Shown: positions 33,634 through 45,550, counted from the first letter of the stretch. The stretch is 64,000 nt of DNA from Parafenestella ontariensis (GCA_021596325.1 JAKGDA010000010.1:248001-312000); one strand, 5' to 3'. The notes: generated from the sequence alone by a model not told the origin. Made by a program: numbers and translations.

Positions 33634-34995
33634 TTAGCTAAATGTCTTCCGCGGTGTCTGTCGGACCTCCGATTGAAAAGCCGGCTTGTGCATGGCAATG
33701 TTGTATGCGTCCATGTTCTGCAACGATAGGTTTAAGAACTCATGCTTGTTCTTCCAGCGAAGCGAATCCTGTTTGAACTTCTCGGCTTCAGCCGGTGGAA
33801 GAGGAGGCTCAGTGATCTTGGTGATGAGGTAGGCGGTTGAGGCTTCAGCGAGACCGTATATGAGGACGCCAAAAAGGGGGATCTTGACGAAGATGTAGAA
33901 GCCTAGGCCGAATCCGAAGAGCACGCCAGCACGGTCTTTGAACCACAACTTCTTCTGGTCTTTGTCATAACGAACGCGCGCAAAGTAGGGCTCAAGCTGA
34001 AGCACGTCAGTCGTTGTGAAGCAAAGAGGGGAGCAAGCAACGTACCAGCTCACGCATCAAGGTGCGAGAGGAGAAGTATGCCTGTAGGAACGAGACTAGA
34101 TATCTTCGCGGAAACAGAAGAGATCCGGCAAATATGACTGCTGCAGGCTGCGTTCCCACAGACTTCCGGAATGTGTAGAAACTGGCAGCAGGCAAGACCA
34201 AGCGACCTACGTAGGGGACGTAGGACAATGCTAGGACTGCCAAGGAGATGCCTGCTTTCCTGCCCTGCCTGATAGCATAAATCGTGAGAGCTTGTTTGAG
34301 AGGCGTCTTGTCCTTATCCGTTTTTGGCGCGTGTTTAGGGTACTGTTCGAGGTTTTGGTGATAGAGGGCGCGCAGGTTATGGGGATCTTCGCTCTTGTGC
34401 TTCTGTACGTAGGTTTGATCGACCCAGTGAAGGGAATCCATGAACCTAGGCATTTGATTAGCACCGTCTGCTGTGAACAAGGAGATGCTTACATCTGGTC
34501 CAACGTGGGAGTGACATAGCGCATCATAGTCATGAGAAAGAAAGGCACCTGAAGCACCGTGTGCTCAAGGAAATGCAATCCATCCACGACGCTTTCGTCC
34601 CAGTGCGTCTGGTCCATGTTGAGGAAGAGTGATAGAAGCCATAACAGCACTCGGACGCCGACAATCTACAGATATCAGCACCGCCCTCATATAATTATGG
34701 TGGCCTTCGTCCAACAGAACAAGGGCTTCCCACAGGAAGAGACGACGTACAGGAATGGCGACGATAACACGGATGGCGATGCCAGCAGCCACAGCGATGG
34801 CAGCTTGGCGGTAGTGATCCGAAGTGAAGAGGCCTGGGTTCTGGAGGGCTCGGTTTACTGCGAGCACAGGTCAGCATGTCTTTGTCTTTGCTGGAAGCAA
34901 TACCATGCTGGACAGAACATACCGCCAACCAAAGTCAGTTGGGCACCTCGCAGGATGGCATTCACGTCAAAGTTGGACAAATCGAGGTTCTCCAT
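33634..34995 (-). CDS. multi-pass membrane protein, UsgS/RRT8-like
   Basis: Exons: 34995-34923, 34857-34751, 34665-34493, 34445-34046 and 33996-33634 (371 aa, phases consistent). The protein begins MENLDLSNFDVNAILRGAQL and continues RALQNPGLFTSDHYRQAA. It has several hydrophobic segments: AIAVAAGIAIRVIVAIP, VGVRVLLWLLSLFL, FFLMTMMRYV, ISLAVLALSYVPYVGRLVLP and VLFGFGLGFYIFVKIPLFG. A conserved FMDSLHWVDQTYVQKHK segment follows the first helices. This matches what I know as fungal 'transmembrane protein UsgS', related to yeast RRT8/LDS lipid-droplet proteins with an EI24-like fold. That identification is from memory of the family, and no function can be derived from the residues. It is divergent from the Inp1 gene. 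Confidence 0.75.
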
Positions 34996-35484
34996 GTCTG
35001 CTGGCCCACTGTCAAATATCGTGGTGGTCCGGCGGGGGCAGCAAATTGGCCGTAGACACGTTGGCTCAGTGCGAACATGATGCGAACCTGCGGGACCAGT
35101 AGGCCATGACGTACTTGGGAGGTCCGCGCGTCTCTGGGGGCCATTCACCGTTGCATGCGAGCAATGGACGCGTTGTTTAGCGCTTCAGTCACCTGCGTAA
35201 ACATTACACGCGCCATTGCTGGGAGCAACCCGACGGATATGATTCTGTTAGCGAAGAATGTACATGTAGAGTGCGGACCCAGGCAGATCCGCTGATCAGT
35301 GTGAAACTCGACCCTTTTCGCCAAGCGCTGAGCAAGGGACATCTTGACGCCCTCCAGCCTCCACCGAATCTCTCAACACATTCCCACAGTAGACACAACT
35401 GCAGGACGCCGTCCTCTTGAGGCGACACTCGTCCCGAACACCGCGAACACGACAGCACCGCAATGCCCACCTGAAGCGCCCGCC
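34996..35484. promoter_or_regulatory. shared divergent promoter region, UsgS-like / INP1
   Basis: 489 bp between two divergent start codons, GC-rich and without an obvious TATA box. Open minus-strand frames here lack domains. Confidence 0.4.
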
Positions 35485-37317
35485 ATGTCGTCTCCGGCTT
35501 CCTCGAAGACCCCCGAGCACGCGCTCCGGCCCGCTGCCAGTGCCACCCACATCCGGCGCAGCTTCACCCTCCCCGCGCGCAGTGCGAGCAGGCCTGCACC
35601 CGCGCCAGCGTCCACAAACAGCGCAGACGGCATCGAAACCCTGTTCATCTGCTCAAAATCGAAGATTGTCTCTTTCGCAACCACGGGACCCTCGAGGCGG
35701 CAGTCGCCCTCGCGCGCAGGCAAGCGCCAGGACGAGCCATCGAGTTCGATAGCATGGAAGACGCCCACGGAGCGCACACTAGCAGTTGGTATGCTTGCGC
35801 GTACTCTTCCGCATGTTGGCATGATCGACTAACAGTATGCAGGTGTGCTGCGCATCTACCGCGTGACAGCGTCCAATGTCTCATTCCTGAACTCCGGAAA
35901 CCTCCTCCATACCATCTTTCCCAGATCCCAGTGCTGGTGCGTCGACAACCAGTCAGTGTTTGTGCTCAGGATCCGGCAGGACTCCTACTACCGCATGGAG
36001 CTACCCTACGAGACGGAAGAGGATAAGGACAAGATCACACAGTTCAAGTCAGTGCTCTGCCAGGTGCTACAGTACGAGAAGACACAGTGTCCGTTTGCGC
36101 GAGGCTTCGAAGTCGATGAGCCCGAGCGTCCAAAGACTCCACCACGAAGGCGACTGAAAACACAGCCAACACAGAAGGCGAAGAAATGGGTGTTTGACAA
36201 GACGTGGGCGCCACAGAATGGTCCGAGGCCTTCCACTCCTATACTGGAAGGTTCAGACTGCGGCACTGCTTCTTCATATGAAGAGGACGATCGGTCGAGC
36301 ATCCATACTGAAAACAGCGAAGTGGTCTCCATCTCTCCCGAGACTGTCTCAGATACGACCCCACCGAAGCCACTCCTGCGTCGGCCGTCTGTGGCAGAAC
36401 GGGCAAGTGTCTTTCAGGGCCCACGCTCAGTTACGGCACCAGTGCGGAGTGAGAGAAGTGGATCCATGTCGTCCATGAAGCGCATATCCGAGTCGCCACC
36501 TGAGCAAGTGAAGCCAAGCGAGGTGGAGAAGCCTATCCTTGAACGCCAGGTCTCCGATGCTGTTAGTCTGGTATCAAGCGCGGACTCTTTCTACTCTATA
36601 GATACGTCCACCCAGCGTAGCCCGTCACCACCTTTTCTAGATGCCGAGGCCGACCTGCCAAACCCATGGACGGAAAGCTCCCTGAAACAGCAAGATGAGG
36701 TGAGAGGACGTTCATCACATCGCCGTCAAATCTCGGAAGTCACCGTGCGAGCGCCTTCCACAGATCTCGCCGAGCCGCCCGCTCCCGTGACACCTACTGT
36801 TCCATTCCATCCGACCACAACACCAACAATCGATGTACGCCCATCATCGGCATCATCAGCACCGTCGACGCCTCCCTTAGTTAGTGATTCAGACGATGAT
36901 AGTCTCGAGCTCCCAGGCCTGGATGCACCTACACCTCCGGACACGATCCGAATGAAGCGTCTCACTGGAGCGTCTCAAAGGCGAGCATTCTCCCCCATGC
37001 CGCAAGCGCAAAACCTATTCCGTCCACCCAAGCATGCCCCTAGACGGGAGTTCACGAATGCTCTAGTCCGCAAGACTTGCGAGCTCGTACTTGGCCCGCC
37101 AGCGCATTTAGTCTCACTAATGCTACGTATTGCCCAGAGCATCTCGAATGGCTTTGGTTTTAGTACTTACCGCATGCGACGCACCGAAAAGATTCCCTGC
37201 TCATGGGAGTCCGACGATGAGCCCGAATGGCCTGAAGAAGACGATTTTGGAATCCCACTTGGCAACATTGGAGATCCAGCTGTGCGCAGACAGGCCTTTA
37301 CTGGCGAACTTGATTGA
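35485..37317 (+). CDS. INP1: inheritance of peroxisomes protein 1 (Inp1)
   Basis: Peripheral peroxisomal protein tethering peroxisomes to the cell cortex and so setting their retention and inheritance. Two exons, 35485-35788 and 35843-37317 (592 aa, phase consistent). The family domain spans about residues 45-185: ETLFICSKSKIVSFATTG, PTERTLAVGVLRIYRV, SFLNSGNLLHTIFPRSQCWC, VFVLRIRQDSYYRMELP, and QVLQYEKTQCPFARGFE. The rest is Ser/Pro-rich and disordered, with an FDKTW motif and many SPxK/R-type phosphorylation candidates. Near the C-terminus, LGPPAHLVSLMLRIAQSI may be a membrane-contacting amphipathic segment (inference). Confidence 0.88.
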
Positions 37318-38583
37318 TTTTTAAGGACAGAGATGGGTGTTGGGGGACGAACTACTTACTTGCATACCCCATGGATGAATGATACCAGGCGTTTTCTACG
37401 TTTACATGTTTGCATTTACAAGGACGGGAAGGTATCATTTGGTCTTCAGTTGCACTTGTAACGATATCGGCGTCTTCTGGACGGATACACGCTCAAAGTC
37501 ATGTAATCAACCTAGCGTTGCATTTGAACTGCTAAGAATTAGCTACACTACTATAAGTCGACCTTATGAACTTAATAACACCATCAAATAACTCGACCTT
37601 CTGACTGTCTACGTTTTTGTAAGATACTGTAGGCATGAACTAGAGATACCCCTCTCTAGTTGTTGATGAAATATGTAGGGTTCAACACTTTGTTCCAAGC
37701 CCAAATCGGCCAAGCATCTGTGAGTGGGTGACGACAAGGCCATAGTGGTCGGGCGCAGCAGAGATAAGGTTATGCAGACCTGCGGAAGGATGGATAGGCG
37801 GGGAAGGCATGCAGGGTAATGCGTTCCGAGTCTTGCTCATGACATCAAGCATGAGCTCTATGGTCTGAGAGCTGAAGCTTTGCCTAGGCTTACCACTACT
37901 CAGCTTGCTCTTCACCGACCGCAGCCATCGAGTATTTCAATCTCAAGAACTCAATACACTCGTTATTGCTCTAATCGCAGAATTCTAGAGATCGTTTCGT
38001 ATCAACTGTCGCAAAGGTTTTCAGATGACAGTTGATGCCGTACATGCAACGCTCTTGCCTTTCGATTTGCGCCGACACAGGGCTCCCCACCACCACGATC
38101 CGACGCTCACTCATCTTCAGCTCATCAGCCTATCGACATTCAATTTCAGGTGTCGCAAAGCCACAAATGCAGCCATTTCCTCATCCTAGGAAGAGTTCAT
38201 CGAACTTACGATGCGTTCGCATGAACGCTAGAAAATGCGGCGTAACTACAGACCCCAGCCACGCAACCTTCACAGGCGTCCCAGCCAGCCCATTTCCTTC
38301 ACGCAAACCTTCCACCCAATGACGTCTGCCCTACTCTGTCATGTTCTCGTAGCTACGCAGTAAGCAAACAAGATCGACTGACCGATGTTTCCACGATCAA
38401 CTTTTTTTTCGAGGTGGCAGGTGATCCGGCCTCTTTGTTTATTACTCCCTGGCACCCTCACGCGACGATGTTTGTGTCTTGCTATTCTGACTACAAGCTC
38501 GCTTGCTTTGCCATCCCCTACTAACAACTATCTGTATCCCTCGCTCGTGCTGCGAAACGGTCTTCTGGAAGAGCTTGGAAACA
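37318..38583. other. intergenic region with broken minus-strand coding signal
   Basis: 1.27 kb. The part at 37682-38342 shows coding-like minus-strand segments that do not join into one frame; it is listed as a possible pseudogene. Confidence 0.4.
37682..38342 (-). pseudogene. possible degenerate or multi-intron hypothetical gene
   Basis: Three adjacent minus-strand segments look coding by composition. From 38342 an ATG is followed after three codons by TAG; the same frame then reads on openly to about 38191 (VKVAWLGSVVTPHFLAFMRT). From about 38116 an ATG frame reads MSERRIVVVGSPVSAQIERQ. From 37915 a frame without ATG reads IELMLDVMSKTRNALPC and ends at 37682. A good donor (GTAAGTTCG) follows the first segment, but no acceptor I tried keeps the next frame open. 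I recognise no family. It may be a decayed gene, or I may have missed an exon. Confidence 0.3.
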
Positions 38584-39195
38584 ATGGCCGACGACCTGAA
38601 GATGGGTTACACTGGGACGCTACGCCGGACGCCTCCGCTGCCACACAGATTTCCATATCGACCCTTCTCTCAGTACGACAAACCGCTACTACCTTTATCA
38701 GATGGATCATTCCAGATTGAGATAGAGCTGTTACCAAAGCCATTGTTCTGCAAAAGAATGACCCTCCCTTCAAAGGCCCTACACGTCGCTACCGTGGATA
38801 TTCCATCTCCCATATCATCGCCTACTAGGTCTTGCCTTACCAGCTCGTCGTCTATATCATCACGCTGCTCATCAAATGCAAGTGTGTCCTCCTCACCACC
38901 ATCTACACCGGCAACATCTGCTCCTAGCTCACCAACATCACGCACACGCTCTTTGACGTATTCATCCCCGCCGCCTGCATGGTTCGTCCCACCACCTGCT
39001 CCGGACCTCGCTCCCAGGCCATCACTGAGGAGAAAGAAGACGCCCAGAAAAGAGACATTGAGGAGCTTGAGAGCAAAAGAGTCAGATGCATGTTTGCAGA
39101 GATTGTGCGATCAACGGGTGTCAGCCTACCTCGATGGGTCCATGTTTGGCGGCAAGAAGCTGGGTTCAAGGCTTGGAATGGTTATTGAAGGTTAA
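38584..39195 (+). CDS. Ser/Pro-rich hypothetical protein
   Basis: Single-exon ORF, 203 aa from ATG at 38584 (MADDLKMGYTGTLRRTPPLP). The frame is open further upstream, but this ATG gives the most typical start. A long Ser/Thr/Pro-rich central region (about 75-150) lies before a basic helix-forming C-terminus (LRRKKTPRKETLRSLRAKE; RLCDQRVSAYL). No domain is recognised. Composition suggests a disordered regulatory protein. Confidence 0.5.
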   Translation: MADDLKMGYTGTLRRTPPLPHRFPYRPFSQYDKPLLPLSDGSFQIEIELLPKPLFCKRMTLPSKALHVATVDIPSPISSPTRSCLTSSSSISSRCSSNASVSSSPPSTPATSAPSSPTSRTRSLTYSSPPPAWFVPPPAPDLAPRPSLRRKKTPRKETLRSLRAKESDACLQRLCDQRVSAYLDGSMFGGKKLGSRLGMVIEG

Positions 39196-40341
39196 GAAAA
39201 GCATCACTGCTAGGCTTAATAGCACAAGATAATGGTCAGTCCCCCATGCGTACACTTTGTACAATTCCACAGTACTGACTGTTTCCAGCTAATTACTAGC
39301 GTACCACTGAGGTAAGGTGCCCTCAATGAGTACGACTGATGACTATGACTATAATGAAAGGAAGTATGTATGTGTATGAGGGTTCACTTGATCATGATAC
39401 CAGGTTCGGCGTTAGTTTCCAGTCATAATAGTTTCCCAAAGCGTACAGGGAGCGGCGCTCATGTAATATCAGCAATAAAACACCACACCACACCAACCCT
39501 CAGCCTTATTGAGATCTTGTCCTTTTTGGTCGCCGTCCCTAGGCGATGTCTAGTCACATGTACACATCGCAGAGCCGCAACTGCGGTCCATACCAGGCTG
39601 ACATCAGCTAGGCTGCATCATGCTGACCTCCAAAGCAACATAGCTGAGGGCGCAGCTGCATCGCACGACAGCAGCCATTGGCTGAACACTTCGTAGTCCA
39701 GTACAGCCCCGCTTGCCTTTTCTTCACTACACCATTTTCGCGGGAACCTACCATGTATAGCTCTATTGGTCCACTATTTTCCACCCAGAATTCGATTGGT
39801 GTGTATGCAATGCCTAACTCGACTTTCAATTCGACTGCGCCGCATATCCGTGATGGCGCAGCGCGTAGCCAAATGCGAGCGAAGCGCCCCTCACTAACGC
39901 TCGTGCGGCAAGCAGTCACCTACTTTTGGCCCCTACTGCAAGGCCCCCATGCTGCATACGCGAAATCACAGCACACCGTACCTGCGAGATGTGTTACAAA
40001 GTATATAGGCTAGCTTGGGCCCCCCAGCCGCTGGACCTCAAAGACCGAGTTCTGTGATCCGTGGTAGAGGGCGTCATTTGATTTACTTTTGCAACTGTCA
40101 CCAGCCTTGTAGGCAACAGCACAGGAGAGGACGTAGGGCAACTGACTCACGGCCCCAATCGCCACAGTTACACGTAATTGTGAGAGGCCTCGAGGGGAGT
40201 CGACATATATGAGTCGGTGTCTAGAGTCGAAGGTGGTCATGTTATAGTGTTGCGAGTTTCCACGCAAGCAAACTTTCTGAGAACACAACCTCCAGATACC
40301 CTGGCAACCAAGACGGAAGTACCAAAAGAAGGTGGACACGT
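39196..40341. other. intergenic region
   Basis: 1.15 kb upstream of the patatin-like gene. Overlapping ORFs on both strands near 39600-40010 have no recognised domain and no clear splice signals. Confidence 0.4.
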
Positions 40342-42512
40342 ATGAAACATAACGACTTGGAAAGAGAATACAATATGGAGCTTTCAAACCCGGAAAGGAA
40401 CCCGCAGGCGCCGTTGCGCTTGCTATCATTGGACGGAGGAGGTGTACGAGGACTATCTTCGTTGATGGTGCTCGATGACTTGATGGAGAACATATCACTC
40501 GAAGAGAAGAGAATAGGTCGGCGAGCGCAAAGCAACCATACCCCTCTGAAACCGTGCGACTACTTCGATCTGTAAGTGCTCTACCCATCTAGTTCAAAAG
40601 TACAACATGCTAATCATCATGCAGCATCGGCGGCACTTCTACTGGCGGCATAATCGCTATCCTTCTCTCGCGGTTACGCCTAGATTGCAAACAGTGCATA
40701 GCCATCTACACCAAACTGGCCGAGCAGATCTTCAAGCATGATCGGTCGTTCAAGGCTTTTGGCATGAAAGTTCCAACTGGCGCTACCCGATTCTCAGGCG
40801 CTGTGCTGGCGAATGCCATCAAGTCGGCGTTGAAAGAGCTAGGATACGATGAGAATGAGCTCATGTGGGATGAGGCTCTCTTCGAAGAAGTTGAAGAAGC
40901 CAGTGACCTTCCAAGAGATAGCATATGGGCAGATCAAGCACCCGATCTCATGCTCACTGAGAGTCCCGTAACGACAGTCAAAGCCGCTGAGGGAGCGTTG
41001 GCTTCGGGACCACCGAAACAAGCGCCAAATGTTACCAACGTTTCGCGGCCTGTGTCAACGTTGTATAGCGATGGTCCTTTCACCCCGAAGAAGACCATTT
41101 CAAGAAGTGATACCTGGAAGCTGCATCCAAGGCAATCAGTCCACAGGAAAGCGAACGCGAAGGGCTGTCGCGGTTTCGTACTCACATCTCTCAAGAACGC
41201 CCTAGGATTACCAAGGATACTCTCGACTTACGATCCCAACGATCGATCGACACGAATCTGGGAAGCACTGAGAGCTACTTCTGCAGCTCCAACATTCTTC
41301 GAGGAGATGCAATTCGGCACGCCTAAAGTCACTTATCTCGATGGCGGTGTGGGCTTCAACAACCCTTGCGCAGAAGTTGACTACGCAGCAAAAGCTCTCT
41401 GGGAAGGGCGCTCAATCGGCGTCATAGTCTCCGTTGGCACCGGCCTCCAGAGCATACCCAGCGTCAAAAAGATGGCCTCGTGGCTACCATTCGGTCTCGG
41501 AACAGACATCTCCCTCGCCTCTGCACTAGCCGGCATGGCGACCAGCACGGCACGCGTAGACAACGAGATGAAGCGCATGTACAACAACTCCGACACAAAA
41601 TACTACCGCTTCGATGTAGACCGCGGCCTTGCAAATGTCAGTCTCGAGCAGTGGATGAAAGAAGACGAAATGGCCAGTCTCACAGAACAATACATGCGCG
41701 ACGGCCAGCAGATCCGCAATGCAAAGGAGTTTGGCGAAATCATGGCGAAGCTTTCTGCTCTGCCGCCAAAGTTTTCAATCGCTGCAACACACTTTGCCCT
41801 CGGTATCGATGGCCGCGGCCTCATCGACCAATCCTTCCAGCTCGTAAATGTCGATTTCAAAACCGGCATGCCGCTAGGCGTTGTCTCGTCCCTCTCAGAC
41901 CTCCCCCGCATGTCGCAGTTCCGCACTTCGTCGCCCAGTGGGGAAGGCGGGCTGGCCGTCGACGAAGACGGCAAGCTGAAGAAGATATACCCCGTAGCAG
42001 AGGACCTGGACCACGACGGGCGGAGAGAGGAAGCTGCGGTGTACCAATGCGTCCACGCGGATAATGTCTGCCTGAGAACGATCAAGACGGGCATTCCGCA
42101 GGGGAAGTACAAGGTCCAGTTCATCGTCTCGTTTCACAACACCACTGCGTCCAACTCTCCGCCTCACGACCTCGTCTTTAGCGTTGGTAAGCCGTTTGAT
42201 CCTATCACTTTTACAAGTCGATTCGTGGATGTTAAGATCACGCCGGACGTAGTTCCTGTTCTCCTCCATCCTGATGCGGTGAGGGTTCGCGTGGGCAAGG
42301 AGCGGTATGAGGCGAATAAGGGGAAAGGGTGGTTGGAGATTGAAGGGGATGTGGAGGTTAGTGTGGGGTTGGATGGGGCGCTTGGATTCATTGTGAGTAA
42401 GAGGTACAAGAAGGATGTGTGTGTTGATGGATGGAGTTTCGGTGGGGTCAGGCTTGAGCCTGTTTTTGGGAGTGGCGCAGCGCCGATGGGGAGTCCGAGG
42501 ATCTTGACGTAG
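40342..42512 (+). CDS. patatin-like phospholipase / acyl hydrolase
   Basis: Lipid acyl hydrolase with a Ser-Asp catalytic dyad; substrate unknown. Exons 40342-40571 and 40625-42512 (705 aa, phase consistent). Glycine-rich oxyanion motif DGGGVRG at residues 31-37. Nucleophile Ser82 in GGTSTGG, split from exon 1 by the intron. The catalytic Asp is in YLDGGVGFNNP (about residue 316). Between Ser and Asp lies a non-conserved Ser/Pro insert of roughly 90 residues (about 170-255), unusual for a minimal patatin domain. After the catalytic domain (to about 460) there is a C-terminal beta-rich extension of about 240 residues that I do not recognise. The start could also be the internal ATG at 40375. 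Confidence 0.88.
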
Positions 42513-42931
42513 GGGATGAACGGTGTATTAGGAGGGGATGACTGACGTGCATTTCGTGCTTACTATACTCAGGTGGTAGTTAGTGTTGGGCGTTTGACCT
42601 TGCATTCGGTAGCATTATTGTACTATTACCACATCGGTGGAGGAAACATATGGCCGGGCTGGATTTGGCGTTACATACTTGTAATAGACAGATATCATTA
42701 TTGAAGCTGCAAACTCAATCTCGAAACCAAGCCGTCCGAGGCATTTAGATTACAGAACTTGCATCTTCATCTCCATTTTGATCTCGACAAATCCGGGATT
42801 CGAGTTCACTGAGAAGTAAAGCTGAGACGACTTTTGTGTATTCGGCGCCTATCGCATGCAAATGATGTTTAATATACGTGTTCGGCTCACTTTCCAGGGT
42901 GACCTATGAAGACACACCAGCTTGTCCTTGG
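42513..42931. other. convergent intergenic region
   Basis: 419 bp holding two 3' ends. Nothing else is seen. Confidence 0.4.
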
Positions 42932-44123
42932 CTAAGATCCATGCGCAGTCTTCTTCTTCGGAATGACCACCAAGCCTCTGCTCTCCTTAATCCGCCACTG
43001 TACTGCCTTCGCAAGCTGATACACTACTTCGAGCGTCGGCATAGGTACACCAGCGTGCTTGCCTTCCCTGAGCGGCTCGCCTACTAAGTTTTCGAATTCA
43101 ATGAAGTTACCCTATCTCTGTTAACAACAACACTACTAACAAGTAGAATCTGAGGAAACAGAATCAGATACTTGGGGACGACATACCTTCTCCAAATCCT
43201 GCTGCATACTTGGCTTCAGGTAACTTTCGAGCGGATCCGCATCAATCGTCCACTGCACAATCCCCTCCTCCAACTCCACACCGGCGCACGCCTTCGCCGC
43301 CGCAACCACCTCTTTCATAGCCGGCTTCATCAAGCCCTCTACGGCCCCATCAGTAAGTCGCATCCTCCCCGTATCTATCCCCGTGATAGCGCAGATAGGA
43401 TTGAAGCAAGCATTGAACACCAACTTCCTCCATCGGTCATACAGCACGTTCGGACTATACGTAACATCCGCTTTCCCACTCTTGCCGTAGATCTCGACGA
43501 ATTCCTCGGCCTTCCTCTCCGCTGCGGCGGGGTTGATGTTCGACGTCGGAAATGCACCGACTTTGAGCTTCTCCCCTTCTCCATGGACGATGTGACCAGG
43601 GGAAGGCTCGTCACTACCAATCATAGAGATGCCAGAGAGGACAGGGACGTTTGGATGGGACGTAACGAAGGGTTTCTCAATATTAAGGCCATTTTGGTAG
43701 AGAATGAGGGTGGTACGGTTGCTGTTCTTGGGTAGAACGGGGGAGACGAGATCAAGTGCTGTGGGTGAGACGTCGGGGATATTCTTCGTAGTCAAGACGA
43801 CATAGTCGTATGGTTGTAATCCTTCTTCTGTGAGGTTGGGAACGGTGTTGCGCACTAGTTTGAAAGTCAGCCATGTCTTCGTGAACAGTGTCATGAAGGG
43901 CAGAAGAGAGAGGTGTCAGTTGCATACCCACACTAGGTCTCCAAGCCTTCAAATCCCCATGATCGCAGCTCTCAATGTGGTATCCTTGCTCTTTCACGAC
44001 ATTGTAGTTAGACCTGAGCACGATGGTGACTGTAGCGAGACCGCCTGCTTCGAGGTTGAGAGCAGCGATAGCACCGACGGCACCGCCACCTATGACGAGC
44101 ACACTCTTCTTCGAATCAGCCAT
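42932..44123 (-). CDS. 2-dehydropantoate 2-reductase (ketopantoate reductase)
   Basis: NADPH-dependent reduction of 2-dehydropantoate to pantoate in pantothenate/CoA synthesis (EC 1.1.1.169), or a paralogous ApbA/PanE reductase. Exons: 44123-43928, 43854-43187 and 43111-42932 (347 aa, phases consistent). N-terminal Rossmann motif SVLVIGGGAVGAIAALNLE (GGGAVG at 12-17). The nicotinamide-side segment is YDYVVLTTKNIPDV. The substrate-domain signature is YDRWRKLVFNACFNPICAIT, whose Lys is the catalytic base in the family. The C-terminal block is FIEFENLVGEPLREGKHAG then VPMPTLEVVYQLAKAV. Fungal genomes usually carry several PanE-like paralogues, so this may not be the biosynthetic one. Confidence 0.88.
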
Positions 44124-44542
44124 TGTATGTTGTGGTGCAAGGGACAGCGACTCACGTCGAGCGTTTGTTGAAGACAGTGATAGGAGATAGGCGCGACGCG
44201 TTAGTGGGGGTGGGGGGCAACTGCCCGCAAGGTACGACTCCATGCGGTTCCGAGGTCGGAATTGTTGGTCGTACCTGCTACATTCAGAACACCTCACATA
44301 ATCAGTGCTAGAAAGTATTGCGGTCCCTTCAATCGAGCTCCATTTGATGCATATGTGTAGGTTACAGTCCGTTAAATTCGTGACCTGTGGCCTTTCATCC
44401 CCAGAACCTCCGCCTGACATTCCTCCATTCCTATCGCAGTGACGATTGATGCATTGCTTGAGTCGAATGTAGAGCCGTCCATCCCATCCGCCTGAAGACT
44501 ACGCCGAGAGCCCAGCAAAAGAGAGAGAAAGAAGGTACACGT
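44124..44542. other. intergenic region
   Basis: 419 bp between the reductase promoter and the eL42 stop. An in-frame open extension upstream of the reductase start has no conserved residues. Confidence 0.35.
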
Positions 44543-45550
44543 TTAGAAGACAAGAGCGGCACCCTTGGTCTTCTTGTCACCACCAAGCTCGAAGTGCTTG
44601 CATCGCTTGAGGGCGAGCTATGACAATGTTAGTGAGAGAATTGGCCAGGTAAGATGTCCTGGACATACCTGTGCCTTGGTCTTGCACTGTGTGCACTCTA
44701 GACGGAGCACGACCTTCTTGGTGGTTTTCGCCCTCTGCATATCGTCAGCGTCCGATTCGGGAGAATCACCATACCAATCGTACCTTGTGGAAGACGGGCT
44801 TGGTCTGACCACCATAACCGGACTGCTTGCGGTCGTAACGACGCTTTCCCTGAGCGAACAGCGAAGCCTTTCCTGCCTTGTACTCTGCCAAATTCTCAGT
44901 ATGCGTGTGGGTTATATGTACGTGTAGGGCTACTGACGGGTGACCTTGTGCTGGGTGTGCTTCTTGCAGTCCTTGCCCTTGCAGTAGGTTCGTCGGGTCT
45001 TGGGTACGTTGACCTGCAGACATGATTGTTAGCACGCATACGACCATCAACTTTTCAATTTTCCAATTCGCGATCTTTTCGAACATCTTGCGATACGAGT
45101 GAGCGGGATGATCGTGGCGAACCGCCGGCTTAGGTCCTAGGCGTCATAGGGATGTACACGATCTGATGCGGAGGAACCAGGATCAATCTCAGCTCCAGTA
45201 TGATCGAGGAGGACAGGCTTCGCAGGGCAAGTACTGATAATGCGTGGAGTGTTCCGTATCCCTGCGAGCTTGAAGTTGTATGATCGTGTCGGCTTTGCCC
45301 CTCCTCCCCGGCTGCAAAAGTTCTGTTCATCTTGTCTCCCAATTCACAAAGCACTCCGGTGCGCTATGCTCTCCCTAAGCTCAGTCCCAAAGCTTCTCCG
45401 TGTCCCCAGTTGCCCTCATCGCAATGTTGCCTCGGTAGTATCGTACGCTCAAATGCATCGCAACCGTCATCGATCTTTCGTCGGTCGTCGCTCACTCGTG
45501 TTGCAGCTGTCCGGTGTAACCACATGGGAGAATTGAATGTCACTCACCAT
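44543..45550 (-). CDS. RPL42: 60S ribosomal protein eL42 (L36A/L44)
   Basis: Zinc-binding protein of the large ribosomal subunit near the E site. Five exons: 45550-45548, 45013-44938, 44884-44784, 44734-44669 and 44617-44543 (106 aa, exactly the family length, phases consistent). Exon 1 is the start codon alone, followed by a 534-nt intron, the longest in the window. The protein starts VNVPKTRRTYCKGKDCKKHT, with zinc ligands Cys12, Cys17, Cys74 and Cys77. Pro56 is present in GGQTKPVFHK; in yeasts this proline is the cycloheximide-sensitive form and Lys55 is a methylation site. The C-terminus KRCKHFELGGDKKTKGAALVF is canonical. Confidence 0.95.

Noticed and set aside
40010..40588. 192-codon minus ORF opposite the patatin start
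   Set aside because: Overlaps the DGGGVRG-encoding exon in antisense, and its first codon region shows no conserved features.
41480..42064. 194-codon ORF in another frame of the patatin-like gene
   Set aside because: Arg/His/Pro-rich shadow frame without an independent start context or domain.
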